From Methylobacillus flagellatus KT (lineage in GTDB: Bacteria > Pseudomonadota > Gammaproteobacteria > Burkholderiales > Methylophilaceae): a DNA stretch of 64,000 bases. The notes under the pieces were generated by a model. The model saw only the letters and a list, made by a program, of their open reading frames with translations, had not been told where the DNA came from and ran no database searches. Made by a program: the position numbers and the translations under genes. Where the stretch lies: NCBI RefSeq assembly GCF_000013705.1, contig NC_007947.1, positions 2,666,001 to 2,730,000 of the forward strand, read 5' to 3'. How positions within the stretch are numbered: the stretch's first letter is position 1; each line of letters begins with the position of its first letter. This document shows, one piece after another, positions 11,382-20,711 of this stretch.

Positions 11382-11675
11382 ATGGCAAATGAGCTTAATG
11401 GCAATCAGCCCAACGAGCAGGACACGCTGATCGATTTTCCCTGCGACTTTCCTATCAAGGTGATGGGAGAGGCACACGAGGAATTCGCCAACCTGATCAT
11501 GGCTGTCATACAGCAACACCTGCCGGAATTTGATGCCACCCGCATCGAAATGCGGGCCAGCACCGGTGGAAAATATGTCAGCCTGACCTGTACCGTGCTC
11601 GTACATTCCAAGCCGCAGTTGGATGACATTTACCGCTCACTCACCTCCCATCCAAAGGTGAAATACGTCCTGTGA
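11382..11675 (+). CDS. ybeD: YbeD/DUF493 family protein
   Basis: A 97-residue protein with a small ACT-like ferredoxin fold. The family features seen are DFPCDFPIKVMGEAHEEFANLI near the start and YVSLTCTVLVHSKPQLDDIYR with a C-terminal HPKVKYVL. Its biochemical role is unknown. The ybeD-lipB-lipA order is widely conserved in proteobacteria, hence a suggested link to lipoate metabolism. It starts 3 nt after dat. Confidence 0.9.
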   Translation: MANELNGNQPNEQDTLIDFPCDFPIKVMGEAHEEFANLIMAVIQQHLPEFDATRIEMRASTGGKYVSLTCTVLVHSKPQLDDIYRSLTSHPKVKYVL

Positions 11676-11696
11676 TCATGGTGGCGGCAATACCCC

Positions 11697-12353
11697 ATGC
11701 AGCATGAACGCATGAACCGGCCCCTAATCATTCGCACGCTGGGGCGCACCGATTACCTCGCCACTTGGCAAGCCATGCAGGCCTACACCCAGTCCCGAGA
11801 CGAACACAGCCACGATGAGCTCTGGCTCACCGAACATGCCCCGATCTATACCCTGGGCCTGAACCGCAAGGGCGTGCGCCTGCCAAGCCGACATGATATT
11901 CCGCTGATCGAGGTGGATAGAGGAGGCAAGATTACCTATCATGGTCCGGGCCAAGTCGTCATCTATGTGCTGCTCGACCTCAAGCGCCGCGGCATGAGTG
12001 TACGCTCGCTGGTCAGCGCCATGGAAGACAGCATGATCGCCTTGCTTGCAGAACATGGCGTCACGGCAGCGGCTCGCGCCGATGCGCCGGGCGTCTATGT
12101 CGAAGGCGCCAAGATCGCCTCGCTTGGCCTGCGCCTCAAGCACCAGCGCAGCTATCATGGCCTGGCGCTGAATATCGATATGGACCTGGCGCCGTTCCTT
12201 GCCATCGACCCGTGCGGTTACCAGGGCCTGCAGGTCACGCAGGTCCGTGATCTGGGAATAGCCCTGACATCCGAGGCGGCGGCACAAAAGCTGCTTGATA
12301 AATTGACAACACAGTTAGGCTATACTGATCGTCTGACCGAGAATACCTTATGA
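11697..12353 (+). CDS. lipB: octanoyl-[ACP]:protein octanoyltransferase
   Basis: LipB transfers octanoate from acyl carrier protein to lipoyl domains. The 218 residues contain the [21 protein letters not shown] core, [17 protein letters not shown] (catalytic Lys) and the catalytic Cys in [13 protein letters not shown]. An internal ATG at 11712 ([11 protein letters not shown]) aligns better with the family N-terminus and is the probable start. The stop overlaps lipA as ATGA. Confidence 0.95.
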
Positions 12354-13327
12354 CAGAAATTACCGAACGTATCGTCCCGCCGCCCCGCAAGGTCGCGGGC
12401 GTCAAGGAATCCAGCGCCGAGAAGATGGCGCGCATCCCGATCAAGATCATTCCCATGCCGGCTATGCGCAAGCCGGAATGGATACGCATGAAAGTGCCGG
12501 ATAGCGCACGTTTCCGCGAAATCAAGCAGGTGCTGCGCGAGAATAATCTACATACTGTCTGTGAAGAAGCATCCTGTCCCAATATCGGGGAATGCTTCAG
12601 TGGCGGCACCGCCACGTTCATGATCCTTGGCGACATTTGCACCCGCCGTTGCCCGTTTTGCGATGTATCTCATGGCAAACCATTGCCACCCGATGCCAAC
12701 GAGCCTGAAAACCTGGGCCGTACCATTGCCCAGATGCGCCTCAAGTATGTCGTCATCACCAGTGTGGACCGCGACGACTTGCGTGACGGTGGCGCGCAGC
12801 ATTTTGTCGATTGCATCGCAGCAGTACGCGCCCACTCACCACAGATCAAGGTGGAAATCCTCGTGCCTGACTTCCGCGGCCGCCTGGATCGCGCCATCCA
12901 TATTCTCAAGGCCGCTCCTCCCGACGTCATGAACCACAATCTGGAAACTGTGCCGCGACTATACAAGGAGGCGCGCCCTGGCTCCGATTACCAGAACTCG
13001 CTGGATTTGCTCAAGGAATTCGGCAAGCTGCACCCCGAAGTGCCAACCAAGTCCGGCCTGATGCTGGGGTTGGGCGAAACCGACGAGGAAATTTTGGATG
13101 TCATGCGCGACCTGCGGGCGCACAATGTCACCATGTTGACCCTCGGCCAATATCTGCAGCCCAGCCCGCACCATTTGCCGGTCAAGCGTTTCGTCACGCC
13201 GCAACGCTTTGCCGAGTTCGAGCGGCAAGCCCTTGCCATGGGGTTCACCCATGCCGCCTGCGGCCCCATGGTGCGCTCCTCCTACCATGCCGATCATCAG
13301 GCACAACAAGCAGGTGTCAATTTCTAA
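12350..13327 (+). CDS. lipA: lipoyl synthase (radical SAM)
   Basis: LipA inserts two sulfurs into protein-bound octanoate. The 325 residues include the auxiliary [4Fe-4S] ligands in [13 protein letters not shown], the radical-SAM CxxxCxxC in [10 protein letters not shown], and the C-terminal RSSYHADHQ where the auxiliary-cluster Ser ligand sits. It is translationally coupled to lipB, which makes its substrate. Confidence 0.97.
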
Positions 13328-13337
13328 CTCCATCATT

Positions 13338-14651
13338 ATGGAAAGTAACCTTTTACTCATTCTGCTTGCCTTATTCCTGGTCCTGCTCAACGGCTTCTTC
13401 GTGGCGGCCGAATTCGGCCTGGTCAAGCTCCGGCAAACCCGTGTCAAGGCAATTGCCAAGAACAATGGCTGGCGTGGCCGCATTCTCGCCAAGGTTCACC
13501 ACCAGCTCGACGCCTACCTCTCCGCCTGCCAGTTAGGCATTACCCTGGCATCCCTCGGCCTGGGATGGGTGGGCGAACCGGCGTTCGCCAAACTGCTGGA
13601 GCCCTTGCTGTTCAATATGGGCATCACCACACCTGAACTCGTGCACGGTATTTCATTCTTTGTTGCCTTTTTCACCATCTCCTACCTGCATATCGTGCTG
13701 GGTGAGCTCGCCCCCAAGTCCATGGCCATCCGCCAGCCGGAAAGGATAGGCTTATGGACGGGAGCGCCCTTGTATGTTTTCTATTGGCTCATGTATCCTG
13801 CCATCTGGTTGCTCAATGCCAGTTCGAACTGGATATTGCGTAAGTTCGGCCTGAGCACCGGTCATGCCACTGACGCACATTATTCCGCCGACGAGTTGAA
13901 ACTGATCCTGCGCAGCAGCCGCGCCTCTGAAGAGCTGACCAAGGATGAATGGAATATCCTCGCCCATACATTGGACTTCAGCGACCTGGAAGTAGCCGAT
14001 CTGATGCGACCTTTCAATGAAGCCATTTCCCTCTCCGCCAAGAACAGCTTTGAAGAAAACCTGAAAATCATCGCCCAGCACCGCTACAGCCGCTACCCGT
14101 TTGTGGAGCAGGACGGCAAGGTCAAGGGCGTCATTCACCTCAAGAGCTTGTTCCTTGCCAAATTTGAGGAAGATGAACTGCAGGACCTGGGCCGCTTTGT
14201 CCATCCAGCCCCATTTGTACCTCCCGACCTGCCCGCGATAGAGCTGTTTCGCCGCTTCCGTGAAGGTAAGGTTAGCCATTTCGCCATCGTCGGGCGCAAA
14301 GGGCAGGAGCCCCTCGGCTTCATCACCTTGGACAACATGCTAGGGGCATTGGTCGGGGAAATCCGCGACGAATTCCGCCAGACTCAGAACGACTGGACCA
14401 AGCTGGATGACGGTACGCTCATCGGCAAGGGCAGCCTGCCCATTTTCACGCTGGAACGCGCCCTGGGCATCGAGATCGACAATGAGGACGAAGTCGATTC
14501 GGTGGGTGGGCTGGTGTTGTCCAAGCTAGGCTATATCCCCAAGGAAGGCGAGAGCATCGCCTTCGAGCAATTCGACATTGTCGTCAAGAAAATGAACGGC
14601 CCGCGCATCATCCTGGTCCGCATTCACCCGAAGCAGAAACATGATGAGTAA
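13338..14651 (+). CDS. CNNM/CorC (HlyC-CorC) family membrane protein with CBS pair
   Basis: Proteins of this family are membrane transporters or regulators linked to magnesium/cobalt efflux and are often annotated as hemolysin-like. From the ATG at 13338 (437 aa) there is a DUF21/CNNM transmembrane domain (about residues 1-190, with FFVAAEFGLVKLRQTR and ISYLHIVLGELAPKS). Two CBS domains follow (about 210-330, VADLMRPFNEAISL and HFAIVGRKGQEPLGFITLD), then a CorC/HlyC domain (about 350-437). A longer reading frame from 13209 overlaps lipA and would add 43 residues unlike the family. The precise substrate is unknown. Confidence 0.88.
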   Translation: MESNLLLILLALFLVLLNGFFVAAEFGLVKLRQTRVKAIAKNNGWRGRILAKVHHQLDAYLSACQLGITLASLGLGWVGEPAFAKLLEPLLFNMGITTPELVHGISFFVAFFTISYLHIVLGELAPKSMAIRQPERIGLWTGAPLYVFYWLMYPAIWLLNASSNWILRKFGLSTGHATDAHYSADELKLILRSSRASEELTKDEWNILAHTLDFSDLEVADLMRPFNEAISLSAKNSFEENLKIIAQHRYSRYPFVEQDGKVKGVIHLKSLFLAKFEEDELQDLGRFVHPAPFVPPDLPAIELFRRFREGKVSHFAIVGRKGQEPLGFITLDNMLGALVGEIRDEFRQTQNDWTKLDDGTLIGKGSLPIFTLERALGIEIDNEDEVDSVGGLVLSKLGYIPKEGESIAFEQFDIVVKKMNGPRIILVRIHPKQKHDE

Positions 14652-15900
14652 TACAGCGGCCACAGTAAACCACTCTCAAAAAGTCGACCTGTTCATCGTC
14701 GGTGGCGGCATGATAGGCAGCGCGCTGGCTGCCAGGCTCGCGCCTAGCGGCATGCGGATCGCCCTGCTGGAAAACCATCAACCTGCCGCTTTTGACCCCT
14801 CCAGTCCTCCGGATTTGCGCGTATCGGCCCTGAGTCCTGCCTCTATCGACTTTCTTGAGCAAGCCCAGGCATGGCCGGCAATACAAACCATGCGCACTGC
14901 GCCGTTCAAGCGCATGCAGGTCTGGGAAAACCGCCAGGACCACGGCACCATGTTCGATGCGGCAGAAGTGGATGCGCCCTGGCTCGGCCATATCGTCGAG
15001 AACAGGCTGGTGCAGCTCGCCTGCCTGGAGATTGTTGAAGGTTACGACAACGTCACGCTGCTATGCCCGGGCGAAATCGGGCAGATCGCTTATCGGCCGG
15101 AAGGCAGCCACATCCGCCTGAACAGTGGTCAGATTTTTGAGGCAACACTCCTCATCGGTGCCGATGGCGCCAACTCCCAAGTCCGCAAAGCGGCCGGTAT
15201 TGCATTGGACAGCCAGCAATACCCCATGCATGCCCTTGTCGCCACCGTTGCCATCCAAGGTGGTGAACGCGATATCACCTGGCAGCGCTTCACCCCCGAC
15301 GGGCCGCAATCGCTGCTGCCCTTGCCCGGTGACTATGCCTCACTGGTGTGGTATCACCGCCCGAGCGAGGTACGCCGACTATTGACACTAGACGACGATG
15401 CGCTGCTGGATGCATTCCGCCAGCACTTCCCTGCTGTATTGCCTGAAATCACGGGATTGGTGCGGCGCGGCAGTTTCCCGCTCGCACGAAGCCATGCGCA
15501 AGCCTATGTACGTCCTGGCGTTGCACTGATCGGCGATGCCGCCCACACCATTCATCCTCTGGCAGGCCAGGGGGTCAACCTCGGTTTCCAGGATGCTGCC
15601 GTGCTCAGCGAGACACTGCTGAGAGCCTGGCAAACAGGCGCTGACCTTGCCGCACTGCCCCACTTACAACGCTATGAGCGCCAGCGCAAGCTGGCCAACC
15701 TCGTCATGCAGCGCGCCATGGACGCGTTCAGCTACGGCTTCAGCAACGATGTTGCGCCCTTGCGGCTGCTACGCAACTTGGGACTCAGGTTTGCCGACCA
15801 CACTGGTCCCATCAAGCGTCAAGTCATCCGCTATGCACTGGGACTAGGCCCTCAACCCAGCCTGCCTCTACCTTCCGGTCTATCCAAGCTCCTACCATAG
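14641..15900 (+). CDS. UbiH/UbiF/Coq6-family FAD monooxygenase
   Basis: A flavoprotein hydroxylase probably acting in ubiquinone ring hydroxylation. Its 419 residues have the N-terminal Rossmann motif FIVGGGMIGSALAARLAP, the IGADGANSQVRKAAGI (DG) motif, and the second FAD motif ALIGDAAHTIHPLAGQGVNLGFQDA. The start overlaps the stop of the preceding gene, at either of two adjacent ATGs (14641 or 14644). Which ring position it hydroxylates cannot be told from sequence alone. Confidence 0.88.
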   Translation: MMSNTAATVNHSQKVDLFIVGGGMIGSALAARLAPSGMRIALLENHQPAAFDPSSPPDLRVSALSPASIDFLEQAQAWPAIQTMRTAPFKRMQVWENRQDHGTMFDAAEVDAPWLGHIVENRLVQLACLEIVEGYDNVTLLCPGEIGQIAYRPEGSHIRLNSGQIFEATLLIGADGANSQVRKAAGIALDSQQYPMHALVATVAIQGGERDITWQRFTPDGPQSLLPLPGDYASLVWYHRPSEVRRLLTLDDDALLDAFRQHFPAVLPEITGLVRRGSFPLARSHAQAYVRPGVALIGDAAHTIHPLAGQGVNLGFQDAAVLSETLLRAWQTGADLAALPHLQRYERQRKLANLVMQRAMDAFSYGFSNDVAPLRLLRNLGLRFADHTGPIKRQVIRYALGLGPQPSLPLPSGLSKLLP

Positions 15901-15970
15901 CCTGCCATCATCTGCAGCCTTCACGGCCAGCCCGTGCTGTGTTCAACGTATAAGGTATTGCAGAACAGTA

Positions 15971-16001
15971 TTGAAGTAGATGGCAGACAATGCGGTATCA
16001 T
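15971..16001 (+). promoter_or_regulatory. weak candidate promoter for the 16140 gene
   Basis: TTGAAG (15971-15976) and TATCAT (15996-16001) are separated by 19 nt. They lie in the 239-nt gap between the UbiH-family gene and the pyridoxamine-oxidase-like gene. The spacing is longer than optimal, so this is only a suggestion. Nothing else recognisable is present in the gap. Confidence 0.3.
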
Positions 16002-16139
16002 GCGCCAAGCGGCTGCTCGTCGACACCTGCCAAAGTCGCAGCGCCAATTTATCCGGCAATGTATCTTGACTCCCGGAAAGAACTATCCCTACCATGGGAC
16101 TATACAGGTCAGTCAATATCACGCATGGAGGAGATGAAA

Positions 16140-16796
16140 ATGAGCGAGTTTTATGGCGCGCAGCATAGGCAATGGCAGGAACATTTCGATGGAGTGGCAA
16201 TGGCGGACCGGGTACGCGAACTGATCGTGCTGCCCAGTATCCCGGAAGAGCATGCAGGCTTCATCGGCAGCCGGGATTTCTTCTTTCTTTCCACCATAGA
16301 CCACCGAGGCTTTCCCACGTGCTCCTATAAGGGCGGCCAACCCGGATTTGTCAAAATACTGGATGACACCACCCTGGCATTCCCCAGCCTGGATGGCAAT
16401 AGCATGTATCTATCGATGGGCAATCTCTCGCTCAATCCTAAAATAGGGATGTTATTCATTGACTTTGAAACGCCACACCGAATCCGTGTTCACGGTACTG
16501 CCAGCGTTAAACCGGACGACACTTTGCTTGCGGAATATCAAGAAGCCGAGCTGATCGTAAGAATCAAGATCGAGGAAATCTTCGTCAATTGCCCACGCTA
16601 CATACATAAGCACCAGCGTGTGCAACATTCGCCTTATGTACCGCAGGCCGGATGCACCACGCGAACGCCGCAATGGAAGCGCCTGGACAGTGTACAGGAC
16701 GTGCTGCGACAACCTGACTTGGAGAAGGTGTCCCGCATGGGCGGCCCGATCACGATAGAAGAATATATGGAACTCGTGCTGCAGGGAGATGCCTGA
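16140..16796 (+). CDS. pyridoxamine 5'-phosphate oxidase-like flavin protein
   Basis: A split-beta-barrel FMN-binding family protein of unknown substrate. The start at 16140 is chosen because GGAGGAG lies 7 nt upstream and the protein then begins MSEFYGAQHRQWQEHF (218 aa). Conserved features are FIGSRDFFFLSTIDHRGFPT, the SYKGGQPGFVKI strand and the NPKIGMLFIDFETPHRIRVHG segment typical of the FMN-binding barrel. The C-terminal half has CPRYIHKH, also frequent in this subfamily. It lies just ahead of an FMN reductase, suggesting a flavin-redox pair (inference). Confidence 0.82.
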   Translation: MSEFYGAQHRQWQEHFDGVAMADRVRELIVLPSIPEEHAGFIGSRDFFFLSTIDHRGFPTCSYKGGQPGFVKILDDTTLAFPSLDGNSMYLSMGNLSLNPKIGMLFIDFETPHRIRVHGTASVKPDDTLLAEYQEAELIVRIKIEEIFVNCPRYIHKHQRVQHSPYVPQAGCTTRTPQWKRLDSVQDVLRQPDLEKVSRMGGPITIEEYMELVLQGDA

Positions 16797-16836
16797 CAGC
16801 TTGCAAGTCATCATCACTGACAGAAAAGGAAACAGC

Positions 16837-17397
16837 ATGATCAAGCTATTGGGTATTTCCGGCAGCCTGCGCAAGCAATCGTTCAACACTGCTTTATTGA
16901 ACGCAGCAAAAACGCTTGCGCCTGCTGATGTGCAAATTGAAATTGCTACACTACACGGCATACCGCTTTATGATGGTGACATGGAAGAAGCGTCTGGCAT
17001 TCCTGAAGCTGTGACAACACTCAAACAGAAAATGATCGCCAGCGATGGCGTCATCATTGCTACGCCTGAATATAATGGTGGTTTCCCTGGCGTCTTGAAG
17101 AACGCAACCGACTGGCTGTCACGTCCGCCTGCCGATATCGCGCAGGTCTTCAATGGACGCGCTTTCACCGTGATCGGGGCCACGCCATCTGGATTTGGCA
17201 CCATTCTGGCTCAGGATGCCTGGCTAAGAATATTGCGCCAGTTGGGCACCCGTTACTGGGCAGGAGGCAGGTTGCTGCTCTCACGCGCTCACGAAGCCTT
17301 CGATGATCAAGGCCGGCTGGTCGACCAGCGCTCCAGGGAAGAATTGGAGAAATTCATCCAGGGATTCGCACAATTCGCGACAAAGACTCCGTCGTAA
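16837..17397 (+). CDS. NADPH-dependent FMN reductase family protein
   Basis: A flavodoxin-like quinone/chromate/azo-type reductase. From the ATG at 16837 (AAAAGGA upstream) it has 186 residues and begins MIKLLGISGSLRKQSFN, the phosphate-binding GSxRxxSxN loop. The FMN-ring loop is PEYNGGFPGVLKNATDWLSRP. Physiological acceptors in this family vary (FMN, quinones, chromate) and cannot be assigned here. A longer frame from 16789 overlaps the upstream gene and is unlikely. Confidence 0.87.
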   Translation: MIKLLGISGSLRKQSFNTALLNAAKTLAPADVQIEIATLHGIPLYDGDMEEASGIPEAVTTLKQKMIASDGVIIATPEYNGGFPGVLKNATDWLSRPPADIAQVFNGRAFTVIGATPSGFGTILAQDAWLRILRQLGTRYWAGGRLLLSRAHEAFDDQGRLVDQRSREELEKFIQGFAQFATKTPS

Positions 17398-17787
17398 ATT
17401 GACTTGATGAGCCCGACTTGGACACAGTGTGCAAGTCGGGCTCGCTCTATCAGTTCAGCACGGCTCCCCCAGCCCTACTGCGCGCACTTTGCCAAACCTT
17501 CGTTGCGAAGCATCATTCTGCCACTCTGGGGCCACTCCCCGATGATCCTGATGACTCTTGCTCCCAATGCAATCCCTGCAGGAACAATGCGACGAATGAC
17601 AATCAACGCCAATTCCAGGCGCTAGCCCAGCGGAAGTCTGGACATCCTGGCTTATAATCCTGACAATACCTGCAGCCAGCCAATGGGAAGCCCCACCGAA
17701 CAAGGCCTTGCCCGTGAGCGCCGGCCGCACTTTATCTTAGCAACCACCGGCATTGAATGGCCATATTGAAAAACCTGAGCAGCCCTC
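17398..17787. other. 390-nt intergenic region
   Basis: The region holds the perfect inverted repeat at 17409-17443, described separately. It also has an isolated TATAAT at 17653-17658 without a convincing -35 at standard spacing, which might serve the HIT-family gene. Short reading frames on both strands here show no recognisable family and no good ribosome-binding site. No RNA gene was recognised. Confidence 0.6.
17409..17443 (+). terminator. perfect 12-bp inverted repeat, possible terminator of the FMN reductase gene
   Basis: GAGCCCGACTTG (17409-17420) is mirrored by CAAGTCGGGCTC (17432-17443) around an 11-nt loop that itself holds CAC-A-GTG. It begins 12 nt after the stop codon at 17397. 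There is no T-run afterwards, so it may work as a Rho-linked or RNA-stabilising hairpin rather than a classical intrinsic terminator. Confidence 0.6.
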
Positions 17788-18249
17788 ATGACCAGAACCA
17801 TGTCTTTCCACAAAAATTGTGAACTCTGTACCACCGCCGGCGGCGAGATTCTTTGGCAGGATGCGCTATGCAGAGTCGTGCACGTGGAAAACCAGGATTA
17901 TCCGGGCTTTTGCCGCGTTATCCTCAACCGTCACGTCAAGGAAATGAGCGACCTCAGGCCTGCGGAGCGCGACCATCTCATGTTGGTCGTGTTTGCAGTC
18001 GAGGAGGCCGTGCGTGAAGTCATGCGTCCGGACAAGATCAACCTCGCCAGCCTCGGCAACATGACGCCTCACGTCCATTGGCACGTGATCCCGCGCTTCA
18101 AGCGTGACCGCCACTTTCCTAACTCGGTCTGGGGGGAAACCAAGCGTGAGAGCCTGCCTCAAGCCCTCGACCAGGGGAGCACTACCGCATTGAAGAAAGC
18201 AATTTCCGTACGGCTGGACCAAGGCGAACCGGTGTTCATGGGCATGTAG
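17788..18249 (+). CDS. HIT family hydrolase
   Basis: A histidine-triad nucleotide-binding protein of the Fhit/Ap4A-like type. The 153 residues start CELC-rich (FHKNCELCTTAGGE, a zinc-type N-terminus), and the histidine triad is HVHWHVIPRF at about residues 91-100. The start may be 17788 or the ATG at 17800 (MSFHKN). The likely role is hydrolysis of dinucleoside polyphosphates or nucleoside phosphoramidates, by family knowledge. It is convergent with the TonB-like gene. Confidence 0.88.
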   Translation: MTRTMSFHKNCELCTTAGGEILWQDALCRVVHVENQDYPGFCRVILNRHVKEMSDLRPAERDHLMLVVFAVEEAVREVMRPDKINLASLGNMTPHVHWHVIPRFKRDRHFPNSVWGETKRESLPQALDQGSTTALKKAISVRLDQGEPVFMGM

Positions 18250-18319
18250 ACAATGGGTGCCTAAACGTCCGGCATCTGCTAGAGGTTTACACGCTTCCCA
18301 TCTGGATCCAGGGCAGCAA

Positions 18320-19270
18320 CTACTGTGTCGAGAAGCTATCTTCCTTGGTAAATATCCAGGTCCGTGTAATACCGATAATGTCGTATTCCTTGCGGATATC
18401 TTCAGGAAAGGCAGCATATGGCGCTGCTAGCTCTACGATGCGCTTGGCGGCATCATCGAGTATTTTATGCCCTGAACTTCGGGTGACCTGTATCTTGTCA
18501 ATGGAACCGTCCGCGCGGATATCGACAGATAGCTGCAGTTTGCCATACAGCTTCTGCTCCTTGGCCGCCTCGGGGTAATTGAGGTTACCGATTTTTTCCA
18601 CTTTCTGTCGCCATGCCTCGACATAGGTGGCAAAACGGTACTCTTGCGTACGTCCGCCCAGCTCCTTACGTTTGGGACGCTTCTGGTATTCCTCCTGCTG
18701 CTTGGCAATCTGCGCCTCCAGCCGCGCAATATCCAAACTGCTTGCGATCAGGTCACGTGCATTGAGGTTTTTGGGCGCTTCCTGCTGCTGGCCATTGTCG
18801 GGCATGGAAGCCGCGGCACTTTGGGCGGGCGCCGATTCCAGCTTCTTTTGCGCATTGAGCTGGGTCATCAATTCCTGCGCCTGGCGTTCTAGCTCCGCCA
18901 CTTTATCCTGCTGGGCCTGTTCCTGCCTCTCCTGGCCAGGACGAGAGGCTGCAGCTGCTTCCGCAGCCTCGGCCTGGGCTACCTCGGTCTTCTTTTTCCG
19001 GGGCGGCGGTAAGGCCGTCTTCATCTGCCTGTCCAGGTCTGTATTGCCACCGCGATCAAGGTTGGCTTGGGCTAGGGCATCGGCCTTCTTAGGCTTGGAC
19101 TCGGTCTTAGCATTGACCAACACCACCTCCAGCGGCGGAATTTTGTCCTGCAGGTACTTGAGGTCTGGAACTTCGAAATTGACTGAAAGAATCAGGATGA
19201 CGTGAAACACAGCCGAAAGCAGCAAGGCCCAGCCCAGGACGCCCATCTCTTTCAAGCCTTGCAGCTTCAC
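18320..19270 (-). CDS. TonB-like energy transducer (periplasm-spanning)
   Basis: A 316-residue protein with one N-terminal membrane segment (LGWALLLSAVFHVILILSV, about residues 12-30). A long Ala/Gln/Lys-rich, partly coiled-coil periplasmic linker (about 55-205) and a C-terminal TonB-type domain follow (about 220-305, AKEQKLYGKLQLSVDIRADG, SSGHKILDDAAKRIV). No exbB/exbD or receptor gene is nearby, so its partner is unknown. It starts at a GTG that shares its first base with the mpl TAG stop, so it is coupled to mpl. Confidence 0.85.
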   Translation of the reverse strand: MKLQGLKEMGVLGWALLLSAVFHVILILSVNFEVPDLKYLQDKIPPLEVVLVNAKTESKPKKADALAQANLDRGGNTDLDRQMKTALPPPRKKKTEVAQAEAAEAAAASRPGQERQEQAQQDKVAELERQAQELMTQLNAQKKLESAPAQSAAASMPDNGQQQEAPKNLNARDLIASSLDIARLEAQIAKQQEEYQKRPKRKELGGRTQEYRFATYVEAWRQKVEKIGNLNYPEAAKEQKLYGKLQLSVDIRADGSIDKIQVTRSSGHKILDDAAKRIVELAAPYAAFPEDIRKEYDIIGITRTWIFTKEDSFSTQ

Positions 19271-20661
19271 TAGGCCAGCCTCTCCAGCAAGCGCTCGTGA
19301 ATACCGCCAAAGCCGCCGTTGCTCATGACGAGGATATGGTCACCCGGCTGCGCCTCGGCGGCAATGGCCTCGATCAGCACCGACATGCTGTCAAAGGCCG
19401 CCGCCTTGTGCTGGATCGGCTGCAGGGCAGACGCTGCGTCCCAGCCGAGATGCTCGCCATAGCAGAACACCAGGTCCGCATCGGCCAGGCTGCCGGGCAA
19501 GGCATCCTTCATCACGCCCAGCTTCATGGTGTTCGACCGCGGCTCAAGCACAGCCAGAATGCGCGCCTTGCCCACCTTGTCGCGCAAGCCAGCTACCGTG
19601 GTGGCGATCGCCGTGGGATGGTGGGCAAAGTCATCGTAGACGGTAATGCCATTTGCTGTACCCCGTACCTCCATGCGCCGCTTGACGCTCCTAAACTGGG
19701 ATAAAGCCACTATTCCGGCATCAATGGCAACCCCGGCATGCCGGGCCGCGGCCAACGCGGCAAGTGCGTTCATGCGGTTATGCTCGCCCAGCAATTGCCA
19801 TTGCACGCGTCCGTACGCCTTGCCCTGAAAGCGCACGGTGAAACTGCCTGCCGCATCGACATCGGTAGCCTGCCAATCCGTGCCGAAATATTCCACTGGC
19901 GTCCAGCATCCGCGTTTGATCACACGCCTGAGGCTGCCTTCTTTGCCATTCGCCACCACCAACCCGTTACTGGGCACAGTGCGCACCAGATGGTGGAACT
20001 GGGTTTCTATCGCTTCCAGGTCGGGAAAGATATCCGCATGGTCGAACTCCAGGTTGTTGAGGATGACCGTGCGTGGACGGTAATGCACGAACTTGGAGCG
20101 CTTGTCGAAAAAGGCGGTGTCGTACTCATCCGCCTCGATCACAAAAAATGGCGAGACACCCTTATCATCCTGGCGCGGAACGCCGGGCAGGCGGGCAGAT
20201 ACGCCAAAATTCTCCGGCACGCCACCGATCAGGAAACCCGGGGCTAGCCCGCCATATTCCAATATCCAGGCCAACATGGAGGTCGTCGTGGTCTTGCCAT
20301 GCGTCCCCGCCACCGCAAGCACCCACTTTTCCGGCTCCCCCTGCTTGGCGTACAGGAGGTGCTCTGCCAGCCATTGCGGACCCGACATATAAGGCAGGCC
20401 ACGGTTGAGTATCTCTTCCATCAAGGAATTGCCACGCGCCACTACATTGCCTACGACGAACATATCGGGATTGAGGGAAACCTGCTCCGGGCCGAAGCCT
20501 TCGATCAGCGCTATGCCCTGGGCTTCGAGCTGCGTACTCATGGGTGGATAGACATTGGCGTCGCAGCCGGTCACATGATGTCCGGCCGCCTTGGCCAACA
20601 CCGCGATCCCGCCCATGAATGTGCCGCAAATACCGAGAATATGGATATGCATAACGCTCAC
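19270..20661 (-). CDS. mpl: UDP-MurNAc:L-Ala-gamma-D-Glu-meso-DAP ligase (murein recycling)
   Basis: Mpl re-attaches recycled murein tripeptide to UDP-MurNAc. The 463 residues follow the Mur-ligase plan: the N-terminal HIHILGICGTFMGGIAVLAK Rossmann motif, the ATP loop AGTHGKTTTTSM (about residues 116-127), and the C-terminal YDDFAHHPTAIATTV with EPRSNTMKLG characteristic of Mpl. It is the full family length and is read before the TonB-like gene. Confidence 0.96.
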   Translation of the reverse strand: MSVMHIHILGICGTFMGGIAVLAKAAGHHVTGCDANVYPPMSTQLEAQGIALIEGFGPEQVSLNPDMFVVGNVVARGNSLMEEILNRGLPYMSGPQWLAEHLLYAKQGEPEKWVLAVAGTHGKTTTTSMLAWILEYGGLAPGFLIGGVPENFGVSARLPGVPRQDDKGVSPFFVIEADEYDTAFFDKRSKFVHYRPRTVILNNLEFDHADIFPDLEAIETQFHHLVRTVPSNGLVVANGKEGSLRRVIKRGCWTPVEYFGTDWQATDVDAAGSFTVRFQGKAYGRVQWQLLGEHNRMNALAALAAARHAGVAIDAGIVALSQFRSVKRRMEVRGTANGITVYDDFAHHPTAIATTVAGLRDKVGKARILAVLEPRSNTMKLGVMKDALPGSLADADLVFCYGEHLGWDAASALQPIQHKAAAFDSMSVLIEAIAAEAQPGDHILVMSNGGFGGIHERLLERLA

Positions 20662-20711
20662 TAAATTTTTGAATCAGGATTGATTGTAGCAAAGGTGGCA
20701 GCAAGCAAAGA

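Noticed and set aside
15990..16139. N-terminal extension of the pyridoxamine-oxidase-like gene
   Set aside because: The GGAGGAG ribosome-binding site points to 16140, and the extension has no family similarity.
17455..17730. A minus-strand 91-codon frame in the gap before the HIT gene
   Set aside because: No ribosome-binding site, odd composition (Cys/His-rich) and no recognisable family; probably chance.
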